Source: AC-32 sp963755635 (GTDB taxonomy: Bacteria; Actinomycetota; Thermoleophilia; Gaiellales; Gaiellaceae). Taken from it: a stretch of DNA of 64,000 bases. A program made the position numbers and the translations under genes. The stretch is taken from assembly GCA_963755635.1 (NCBI GenBank), contig CAVWKS010000028.1, positions 1 to 64,000 of the forward strand. The letters run 5' to 3'. Under the pieces are notes generated by a model. It searched no databases. It saw nothing but the letters and a program-made list of their open reading frames with translations, and was not told where the DNA came from. Positions 1 through 5,368 of the stretch are shown piece after piece (the stretch's first letter is position 1; each line of letters opens with the position of its first letter).

Positions 1-191
1 TCCTCCGGAGCCGTGACTTCGTCGTTCGTAACGATCACGAAGTCGACGTCGCTGTGCTCGTCCGCGTCGCCGACCGCGAACGACCCCTGCAAATAGGCGC
101 CGCAAAAGTTGTCGCCGAGCACCTCGCGTGCGCTTCGAACGAGCTCTCCCAAGACGTCGTTCAGCTCGGGGAGAACGGTCGGCTCGGGCAC
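1..191 (-). CDS. Nucleotidyltransferase-domain protein, N-terminal part (runs off the left edge)
   Basis: Only the first 63 codons are in the window; the gene continues past base 1. The start is a GTG at 191, twenty bases after the stop of the cupin gene on the same strand, so the two are probably cotranscribed. The translation contains GSFAVGDADEHSDVDF, the classic nucleotidyltransferase (Pol beta superfamily) glycine-serine plus paired aspartate motif seen in aminoglycoside adenylyltransferases and DUF4111 proteins. The acceptor substrate cannot be told from this fragment, so antibiotic modification is only one possibility. Confidence 0.75.
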   Translation of the reverse strand, partial: MPEPTVLPELNDVLGELVRSAREVLGDNFCGAYLQGSFAVGDADEHSDVDFVIVTNDEVTAPE

Positions 192-211
192 CGGGCCAGA
201 GGCTAGCTGTC

Positions 212-847
212 CTAGCGGAGAGCCTCCTCGAACCGCGGGTCGTCGCGTACGGCGGCGAGGTCGCCGTCCCCCCGCGCCTGGTCGCGGAACGGCGGGAACC
301 CCTCGACGCCTCGCCGAAGGTGGGCGAACGTCTCGTCGTCGATCTCACCTGCGAGCGTCGCGAAGCACGCGTAGTTGTAGTTGAGCCCCGGGTGATCCGG
401 GAACTGCTCGAGGCCGCGGCGTACCGCGGCGGCCGCGTCCGCGTAGCGCTGCTCGCCGTAGGCGGCCATCGACTCGTTGTGGAGCGCCCATGCCTCGCCC
501 CAGTCCATCCCCTGGTACGCCTCACCGACAGTGCCCCCGAGGGCGAGGACGGTTGCATCCCCCGTCGCCTTGCGCCGCGCCTCCGGTCGGCAGGACACGA
601 AGGTCCCGGCGGGTGCTTCGAACGTCTCGCCGTCGATCTCGAACGTCGCTGTCCCGTCGAGCACGACGTACACCTCTTCCTGGCCGCCGTCCTCGTCGTG
701 CTCGTTGATCAGCGTGCCGTCCGCGCCTTGCTCGATCGCGTTGATTCCGAACGAGTGGATCCCGAGGTGCTCGCGCAGCGGGATGAATCTGCCACGCCGC
801 TCGAGGTCGTCGAGGCGCACGACGCGCCACTTCGCGTTGTCGTTCAT
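212..847 (-). CDS. Cupin-domain protein with C-terminal TPR-like region
   Basis: A protein of 211 residues. Residues about 45-110 form a cupin barrel with an EEVYVVLDGTATFEIDG stretch and a later PAGTFVSCRP turn, as in small sugar- or metal-binding cupins. Residues about 120-170 are helical and alanine-rich (ADAAAAVRRGLEQFP, then NYACFATLAG), like one or two tetratricopeptide repeats. The start is well supported by GGAGGTGA a few bases before the ATG at 847. It lies between the NlpC/P60 gene upstream and the nucleotidyltransferase downstream, all on the minus strand. The ligand is unknown; a small-molecule sensing or protective role is inference. Confidence 0.8.
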   Translation of the reverse strand: MNDNAKWRVVRLDDLERRGRFIPLREHLGIHSFGINAIEQGADGTLINEHDEDGGQEEVYVVLDGTATFEIDGETFEAPAGTFVSCRPEARRKATGDATVLALGGTVGEAYQGMDWGEAWALHNESMAAYGEQRYADAAAAVRRGLEQFPDHPGLNYNYACFATLAGEIDDETFAHLRRGVEGFPPFRDQARGDGDLAAVRDDPRFEEALR

Positions 848-905
848 CCGCTCACCTCCGGTAGCCCTGGTCGTTTGATGCAGCGATCGTAGCCCGCGGG
901 CTGAC

Positions 906-1371
906 TCACCGAACGAGCAGGCGCCGGGCGTCGACGACGTCGCCGTGGAGCGACTTCAGGCTCACGTAGCTCACGCGCGCGCCGGTGTGCGGGGCCTGGA
1001 TCGCGACTCGGCTCGAGACCACCAGCACGACGTGGCCGCCGCCGTTTGTGAAGACCAGGTCGCCGGGGCGCAGTCGCGCGAAGCGAACCCGATGCCCCGA
1101 GAGCCATCTGGCCCCACGTCGAGTGCGGGAGCTTCCTCCCGATCGAGCGGTACGCGGCATAGACCAGGCCCGAGCAGTCGAAGCCGGTGCGGCGGGAGAT
1201 GCCGCCCCAGCTGTACCGCACGCCGAGCTGGTGCCTCGCGAACGCGACGACGCGCCCCGCCAGCCGCGCCGGGCGGCGTTTCGCGGGCGGCAGCACAGGG
1301 GCGACCCGCGCCTGGGCGGCAGGCGAGAGCAGGCCAAAGAGCACGAGCATGGTGAGAAGCAGGCGGCGCAC
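906..1371 (-). CDS. NlpC/P60 family secreted cell-wall peptidase (frame broken)
   Basis: Signal-peptide-like N-terminus (MRRLLLTMLVLFGLL, then AQA), followed by an NlpC/P60 domain that cleaves peptidoglycan stem peptides outside the membrane. The catalytic cysteine is in FDCSGLVYAAY, the catalytic histidine in GGGHVVLVV, and the third polar residue likely lies in APHTG. The reading frame changes near 1095-1098, where a run of four C on the plus strand is one base too long. Removing one base joins HSTWGQMALG to HRVRFARLRPGDLVF, the normal family sequence, so this is probably a sequencing indel. At about 155 residues it is a single-domain enzyme without SH3 or LysM modules. Divergent from the cold-shock gene. 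Confidence 0.8.
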
Positions 1372-1421
1372 CCGGGCCTACCTCGGCAGGCCGGCGCCGC
1401 CCCACAACGCCAAACGGGGTA

Positions 1422-1433
1422 CCTCGATCGAGG
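1422..1433. promoter_or_regulatory. 12-bp perfect palindrome between divergent NlpC and csp genes
   Basis: CCTCGATCGAGG is a perfect inverted repeat in the roughly 190-base region separating the hydrolase start (1371) from the cold-shock start (1563). A dimeric repressor site or part of the hydrolase 5' leader is possible. No factor can be assigned. Confidence 0.3.
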
Positions 1434-1487
1434 GATGACCCAGCCAAATCCCAGGCACGGCGCGGGATCGCTGCTACGCTTGAATCT

Positions 1488-1562
1488 CCACAGAGCGAGT
1501 ACCTGGTCGGCACTAACGCCTCCCACCTACCGTTCGTGAGTTGGTAGAGGAGGTGTTTTTTC
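1488..1562 (+). promoter_or_regulatory. Structured 5' leader of csp gene 1: hairpin burying the Shine-Dalgarno
   Basis: AACGCCTCC at 1515-1523 is complementary over nine bases (one G-U pair) to GGAGGTGTT at 1549-1557, which contains the Shine-Dalgarno sequence nine bases before the ATG. Inside it CTACC (1527-1531) pairs with GGTAG (1543-1547), leaving an 11-base loop. The same arrangement recurs at 7851-7925 before the other csp gene, with the flanking GAGCG.GTA.CTGGTCGGC block also conserved. CspA-family mRNAs in other bacteria have temperature-dependent leaders; that this is one is inference. Confidence 0.6.
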
Positions 1563-1772
1563 ATGGCGACAGGAACAGTGAAGTGGTTCAACGACGCGAA
1601 GGGGTACGGATTCATCACCCCTGACGAGTCGGGCAAGGATCTCTTTGTTCATCACAGCGCCATCGGCGGCGACGGCTACAAGTCGCTCCCCGAGGGTGCG
1701 AAGGTTGAGTTCGACGCGGCCGAGGGCGAGAAGGGCCCAGAGGCGAAGAACGTCGTTCAGCTGGCTCAGTAG
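1563..1772 (+). CDS. cspA: CspA-family cold-shock protein (copy 1)
   Basis: A 69-residue single cold-shock-domain protein, full family length. RNP1 is visible as KGYGFIT and RNP2 as DLFVHH; the N-terminus MATGTVKWFNDAKGYGFI is typical. The protein binds single-stranded RNA or DNA in the cytoplasm and acts as an RNA chaperone. It starts after a strong GGAGG with nine-base spacing that is buried in a predicted hairpin. It is a close paralogue of the gene at 7926-8135, with near-identical DNA over the first 20 codons. A second, divergent cold-shock-domain gene follows at 1836. Control is probably translational via the leader structure. Confidence 0.95.
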   Translation: MATGTVKWFNDAKGYGFITPDESGKDLFVHHSAIGGDGYKSLPEGAKVEFDAAEGEKGPEAKNVVQLAQ

Positions 1773-1783
1773 AACCGAGCGCG

Positions 1784-1810
1784 GCGCGCGCCCGCTCGTC
1801 GGGCGCGCGC
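1784..1810 (+). terminator. GC-rich 11-bp hairpin between two cold-shock-domain genes
   Basis: GCGCGCGCCCG (1784-1794) and CGGGCGCGCGC (1800-1810) form a perfect stem with a five-base loop, 11 bases after the csp stop and followed by TCGCTCTTA rather than a T run. It may be a terminator, an mRNA-stabilising 3' end or a partial attenuator for the next gene. Confidence 0.55.
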
Positions 1811-1835
1811 TCGCTCTTACGGAAAGGACGACGCC

Positions 1836-2090
1836 GTGCGGGGAGAAATGCTCTGGTTCAACCTGGCCAAAGACCACGGCTTCATCAGGACCGAAGAAGA
1901 CGAGCGGCTGCTGGTCGCCGGCGACGGGTTCGCGGACGGCGAGAAGCCCGAGGGTCGCTGCGCGCAGAAGGCCGTCACCTTCGAGATCGACGACAGCGGC
2001 GAAGAACGCCAGGCGCGGAACGTCACCTTCGACGAGGACGTCGCACCACGGCGCGCCCGGCTCCGCGGCGGCGGACGAATCCGCGGTTAG
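1836..2090 (+). CDS. Divergent cold-shock-domain protein
   Basis: An 84-residue protein whose first 70 residues follow the cold-shock fold: GEMLWFNLAKDHGFIRTEEDERLLV lines up with the WFN...GFI...LFV core, but RNP1 reads DHGFIRT instead of GYGFIT, and RNP2 is degenerate. The tail is arginine- and glycine-rich (ARLRGGGRIRG), like RNA-binding tails. The start is GTG at 1836 with GGAAAGGA upstream. It sits directly behind a canonical csp gene and ten bases before a cupin gene. Nucleic-acid binding is likely but with altered specificity; whether it is cold-induced is unknown. Confidence 0.8.
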   Translation: MRGEMLWFNLAKDHGFIRTEEDERLLVAGDGFADGEKPEGRCAQKAVTFEIDDSGEERQARNVTFDEDVAPRRARLRGGGRIRG

Positions 2091-2100
2091 CTTCAGCACG

Positions 2101-2448
2101 ATGAGCGACGAACAGGCGGCACCTGAGACGAAAGGCGTCACGGTGGAGTTACTGGCGACGGTCGACCTCGGCCCCGAGATCGAGGGCATGGCAGGGCGCC
2201 AACTTCGAATGCGCATGGTGACCATGGAGCCCGGAGGCGTCTTCGGCCCGGTTCACGACCATAAAGGCAGGCCGGGCACCGTCTACATCCTGCAAGGAAC
2301 GATCACCGACCATCGAGATGGAGTCGCTACGGAATATGGGCCGGGAGTGGGCTGGCCCGAGGATCGGAACACCACACACTGGCTGGAGAACAGAGGAACG
2401 ATTCCGGCGGTGGAGATCTCGGTCGACATAGTCGGCCAAGAGGTGTAG
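2101..2448 (+). CDS. Small cupin-domain protein
   Basis: A 115-residue single-domain cupin. Motif 1 is visible as GPVHDHKGRPGTVYILQG, with two histidines as potential metal ligands, and motif 2 lies around NTTHWLENRG. The ATG at 2101 is ten bases behind the previous stop, so it is probably in the same transcript as the cold-shock-domain gene. Small cupins of this size bind metals or small organic ligands; no substrate can be assigned. A sugar-isomerase or dioxygenase activity is possible but not indicated by the sequence. Confidence 0.8.
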   Translation: MSDEQAAPETKGVTVELLATVDLGPEIEGMAGRQLRMRMVTMEPGGVFGPVHDHKGRPGTVYILQGTITDHRDGVATEYGPGVGWPEDRNTTHWLENRGTIPAVEISVDIVGQEV

Positions 2449-2469
2449 CCCCATCACCCTGAAAGGGCG

Positions 2470-2718
2470 ATGAGCGCGGCCCGATTCGGTGCCGATAGTG
2501 GACGAACGATGCAGCGGCCCGGAGTCATGGCACCGCCTTCGCTCTACGACGAGCTGCCCGCCCGAGGGCTGATGAGCATGGACGCCGCGCTGCCCGCCCC
2601 TGGGCTGATGAGCATCGACGCGGCACTGCCGCCGCTCGACTTGAGTCTGAGCGCGATGCTCTGGTCGGTCGCGACGGTCCTCGCCGCAGTCGAGCTCACC
2701 GTTCAGCTCGCGCTCTAG
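2470..2718 (+). CDS. Possible small membrane protein with a 12-residue tandem repeat
   Basis: An 82-codon frame that I do not recognise. Residues 30-55 hold two near-identical 12-residue units, ARGLMSMDAALP and APGLMSIDAALP, followed by a hydrophobic C-terminus (AMLWSVATVLAAVELTVQLAL) that could cross a membrane once. Differences between the repeat units include several silent third-position changes, which favours real translation. There is no strong Shine-Dalgarno before the ATG at 2470; inner ATGs at 2509 or 2527 are alternatives. It lies between a cupin gene and a strong hairpin. Existence as a gene is uncertain. Confidence 0.4.
   Translation: MSAARFGADSGRTMQRPGVMAPPSLYDELPARGLMSMDAALPAPGLMSIDAALPPLDLSLSAMLWSVATVLAAVELTVQLAL
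2560..2631 (+). repeat. Two tandem 36-bp repeat units inside a small reading frame
   Basis: Units at 2560-2595 and 2596-2631 are in phase with the codons and differ at only a few bases, mostly in third positions. Confidence 0.75.
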
Positions 2719-2774
2719 CCGCGGCTTCTCAGTCGGTGTCCTAGCGCTTTAGCGCGAGCGGGATCGCGTTCGCC

Positions 2775-2799
2775 CGCGTGAGGCTTTCGGCCTCACGCG
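2775..2799 (+). terminator. 10-bp perfect hairpin, probable terminator of the upstream genes
   Basis: CGCGTGAGGC (2775-2784), a five-base loop TTTCG, and GCCTCACGCG (2790-2799). No immediate T run; TTCTTTTC follows 11 bases later, just before the next start codon. Confidence 0.6.
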
Positions 2800-2822
2800 C
2801 AGCCGGTGTACCTTCTTTTCAG

Positions 2823-3251
2823 ATGCCCGGGAAGGCCTCGATCATCGCGGCAGTAGTCGTCGCTTGCGCGTTGCTCGTCGTCCCGTCCGCCGCAGCGAAG
2901 GAGTTTCACCCGGGAGACCTTCGCGTATGCGGAAAGACGCGTTGCGTAGCGATCGTCAATAAGCGCGTCTTGCGGGTCCTGAGCTCCTACTACTACGGCC
3001 CGACGCAAATTCATCAGGGCGCGTCGGTCCGCCTCGGGGCGCCGGGGTTCGAGTTGCGCTTCAGGAACGGATTCGTCTCAGGCGTCGTCAGCGGTGCGAG
3101 CCTCGGCCGGTTCCGCGGCAACGGGTTCTACTGTGGCCGCTTCGTGCGGGGTCGGTGGTACCGCTTCCCGCGAGAGGCAACCGCGCTCCTGAAGAAGCTG
3201 ACTGCGAATCTCCGCCCGCTTCGGGTCTCGGCGCCCCCGCCCTCCTGCTAG
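2823..3251 (+). CDS. Secreted hypothetical protein with paired cysteines
   Basis: A 142-residue protein with a clear signal peptide (MPGKASIIAAVVVACALLVVPSAAA). The mature part has cysteines in RVCGKTRCVAIV, in FYCGRF and at the C-terminus (PPPSC), suggesting disulphides in an exported globular protein. The middle is rich in glycine, serine, arginine and aromatic residues (SYYYGPTQIH, VRGRWYRFP). I chose the ATG at 2823 because the signal peptide begins there; an upstream GTG would add a charged leader. I know no characterised relative. It ends directly at a strong bidirectional terminator. Confidence 0.7.
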   Translation: MPGKASIIAAVVVACALLVVPSAAAKEFHPGDLRVCGKTRCVAIVNKRVLRVLSSYYYGPTQIHQGASVRLGAPGFELRFRNGFVSGVVSGASLGRFRGNGFYCGRFVRGRWYRFPREATALLKKLTANLRPLRVSAPPPSC

Positions 3252-3283
3252 CCGCGAGGCCCGCACGCAGGCGGGCCTCGCGG
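3252..3283. terminator. 13-bp perfect hairpin between convergent genes
   Basis: CCGCGAGGCCCGC (3252-3264), a six-base loop, and GCGGGCCTCGCGG (3271-3283). It starts one base after the secreted-protein stop and faces the end of the PRC-barrel gene, so it can serve both strands. Confidence 0.85.
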
Positions 3284-3303
3284 TATTGCCTAGTAGGCGA
3301 GAG

Positions 3304-3666
3304 CTACCGGTCGGCGCCGGAGCCCATCGAGCCGCGGCCGTAGTAGCCGCCCAGCTCGTCGCGGTACGCCTGGTCGTGGTAGCGCTGCTCGTCGAACTCG
3401 GGCGCGTTCTTGATCTCGTCCTTCGTGCGGTTGACGAAGATCGTCTCCGCGTCCGGGTCGATGTCCTGGACCAGGCCGGCCGGGATCATCACCTTCTTGC
3501 CGAAGATCCAGGGACCGGTGTCGACGATGATGAAGCTGCCGCCGACCTCGTTCGTCGCCTCATCGACCTTCCCGATGTCGCCGTCAGTCGCCTCGACCTT
3601 GAAACCGGTGAGGTCGATGTTCGGCGCGGTCTTGGCCGAGAAGGTCCACATCTCGACAATCGCCAT
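3304..3666 (-). CDS. PRC-barrel domain protein
   Basis: A 120-residue protein with a PRC-barrel: GFKVEATDGDIGKVDEATNE followed by an IIVDTGPWIFGKKVMIPAG strand pair is the family signature. The C-terminal tail is charged, then rich in glycine and tyrosine (GGYYGRGSMG). PRC-barrels occur in photosynthetic reaction-centre subunit H, RimM and many stand-alone actinobacterial stress proteins; here it is stand-alone. The start is the ATG at 3666, preceded by a run of six G that serves as ribosome binding site; the frame extends further upstream without a better start. Role unknown, possibly a general-stress or envelope adaptor protein. Confidence 0.85.
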   Translation of the reverse strand: MAIVEMWTFSAKTAPNIDLTGFKVEATDGDIGKVDEATNEVGGSFIIVDTGPWIFGKKVMIPAGLVQDIDPDAETIFVNRTKDEIKNAPEFDEQRYHDQAYRDELGGYYGRGSMGSGADR

Positions 3667-3814
3667 TACTGCACCCCCCTTGAGGCTCGTCGGCCTCGTT
3701 GCTTTCACCTTTCCGTACACAGTTCGCCTACCCCTAGGCTTCGGTCGCAAACAACAAGAAAAACAGCCGTTTTGCAGGTAAATTGCCCGCGCAAAGACGC
3801 TGCTACAGCCCGGC

Positions 3815-4249
3815 TCAGTCTCGGCGCGTGCCGCGCCAGGGGCCCGGGACGAAGTCCAGCACGACGTTCACGACCCAGACGATCACCGTCGCCCAGACGT
3901 ACGTGCGGAAGCCGTGGATCGCGAAGCCGTCGACCAGCACCGACGTCAGCCAGAGCATCAGCATCGCGACGCCGAACCAGATCAACCCGAGCGTGATGAA
4001 CGCGAGCGGCAGGGTGAGCAGGCGGAGGATCGGCTTGAGGATCGTGTTCAGGATCCCGAACAGCAGCGCGGCCCAGATCAGCGAGCCGGCGTTGTCGGCC
4101 GTGACCCCGCTCAGGACGGCGGTCACGATCGCGAGCGTTACGGCGTTCGCGATCCAGGAGAACGTCAGCTGCCGTGCGAGTCGGATCATCCTGCGGATCA
4201 TCTCGCTCGGAGGACCCCGGCGCACCCCGAACCGTCTCGGGCGAATCAC
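3815..4249 (-). CDS. Four-helix membrane protein of the phage-holin-4-2 (DUF360) family
   Basis: A 144-residue protein with four predicted membrane helices: FSWIANAVTLAIVTAVLSGV, LIWAALLFGILNTILKPILR, LTLPLAFITLGLIWFGVAML and YVWATVIVWVVNVVLDFVP. The NxxLKPILxLxTLPxxxxTLG pattern between helices 2 and 3 is the hallmark of PF04020 membrane proteins. Despite the family name, most members are ordinary chromosomal inner-membrane proteins and no phage gene is near. The ATG at 4249 is used; an internal ATG about 16 codons in is an alternative. Divergent from the SHOCT gene with about 70 bases between. Confidence 0.8.
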   Translation of the reverse strand: MIRPRRFGVRRGPPSEMIRRMIRLARQLTFSWIANAVTLAIVTAVLSGVTADNAGSLIWAALLFGILNTILKPILRLLTLPLAFITLGLIWFGVAMLMLWLTSVLVDGFAIHGFRTYVWATVIVWVVNVVLDFVPGPWRGTRRD

Positions 4250-4319
4250 CCCGGTGGGACGACACGCCGGGGGCGCGAAGGCGAGAAGCTGAGGACGTAC
4301 CCGAATAGGAGGAAAGCCT

Positions 4320-4718
4320 GTGACCTTGGCGGCGGACTACCCGTTTCTCGACGTGATGTGGACGATGCTCGTCTTCTTCGGCTGGGTGATCTGGTTCTGG
4401 CTTCTGATCACGGTGTTCAGCGACGTCTTCCGGCGTCATGACATCTCCGGCTGGGTGAAGACGCTCTGGTGCATCTTCGTGATCCTCACGCCGTTCCTCG
4501 GCGTGTTCGTCTACCTGATCTCGCAGAGCAAGGGGATGAACGAGCGCAACCTGGCCTCCGCGCAGCAAGCCCGCGCGCAGACCGACGACTACATCCGCAC
4601 CGTTGCAGCGGCGGACGACCCGGCGTCGCAGATCGCGCAGGCGAAGCAGCTGCTCGACAGCGGCGCGATCAACTCGCAGGAGTTCGAGTCGCTGAAGCAG
4701 AAGGCGCTCGCGACCTAA
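4320..4718 (+). CDS. PLDc_N / SHOCT domain membrane protein
   Basis: A 132-residue protein. Two membrane helices (MLVFFGWVIWFWLLITVFSDVF and LWCIFVILTPFLGVFVYLI) with DISGWVKTLW between them form a PLDc_N module. The C-terminus IAQAKQLLDSGAINSQEFESLK is a SHOCT motif, a short helical oligomerisation element. The start is GTG at 4320 with AGGAGG seven bases upstream. Such proteins are widespread in actinobacteria with no assigned function; a membrane-stress role is only a guess. Confidence 0.88.
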   Translation: MTLAADYPFLDVMWTMLVFFGWVIWFWLLITVFSDVFRRHDISGWVKTLWCIFVILTPFLGVFVYLISQSKGMNERNLASAQQARAQTDDYIRTVAAADDPASQIAQAKQLLDSGAINSQEFESLKQKALAT

Positions 4719-4762
4719 AGCGGTCGAAAGGGAGAGCAGCTGACCGGCGGCTGGCGAAACGG

Positions 4763-5287
4763 CTAGCCGCCGGCGAGCTCCAGCAGCGCCTCGACCGTCG
4801 ACCAGTTCCGCGAGGTCGCCGTGACGCCGAGCGACTTGCCGGCCAGCTTCGCCCACAGCTTCGAGCGGGCGATCGATTGCGGATGCCAGGCGTAGACCTC
4901 GCGTCCGTCGACCACTACGCGCTCATCCGGCGCCGCGACCTCCTCGAGCTCGCGGACGGCCTTCGCGGGCAGCTTCTTCGCCAGGAAGGTCACCTGGTAG
5001 CGCTTCGGATCGGTGGCCACGCGGCGGAGCGGGTTCCGCTTGACGACCCGAGCGAGGTCTGTTCCTGAGCGCACGACGACCGGGATCTCCAGGCCGAAGC
5101 GCTCCGAGATCAGCCGCTCGACCGTCGCGGCGCCGACCCGCTTGCCGAGGACGACGTTGCCGCTCTGCAAGTGCGTCTGCACGTCCTCGAAGCCGGCCTC
5201 CTCGAATGCCGCGCGCAGCTCGGGCATCGCGATCCGGTTCCGCGAGCCGAGGTTGATTCCGCGGAGGAGGACGACGTGGCCGGCCAC
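4763..5287 (-). CDS. DUF1697 family protein
   Basis: A 174-residue protein beginning MAGHVVLLRGINLGSRNRI, the defining N-terminus of DUF1697 (VxLLRGINVGG.N.), followed by FEDVQTHLQSGNVVL and later LGVTATSRNWSTVEAL, both family blocks. The length fits the family. The structure of relatives shows an alpha/beta fold; no biochemical role is established. It ends 44 bases from the convergent SHOCT gene and diverges from the S9 peptidase. Confidence 0.9.
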   Translation of the reverse strand: MAGHVVLLRGINLGSRNRIAMPELRAAFEEAGFEDVQTHLQSGNVVLGKRVGAATVERLISERFGLEIPVVVRSGTDLARVVKRNPLRRVATDPKRYQVTFLAKKLPAKAVRELEEVAAPDERVVVDGREVYAWHPQSIARSKLWAKLAGKSLGVTATSRNWSTVEALLELAGG

Positions 5288-5368
5288 GGCGACAGCCTAC
5301 GGCGATCTGTCCGAGGGCAGCGACACGGCCGCAAGACAACGAGCTCCGCGATGGCTTAGCATCGCGCT

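Noticed and set aside
1372..1500. c-di-AMP (ydaO) riboswitch before the NlpC/P60 gene, as known for wall hydrolases in actinobacteria
   Set aside because: The minus-strand leader lacks the conserved GGGG(T/C)GAA and CCGUCAGCUAAC-type blocks that I would expect; only a short palindrome is visible.
3815..4249. Prophage remnant suggested by the holin-family name
   Set aside because: The protein is a chromosomal DUF360-type membrane protein and no phage structural, integrase or lysin gene is nearby.
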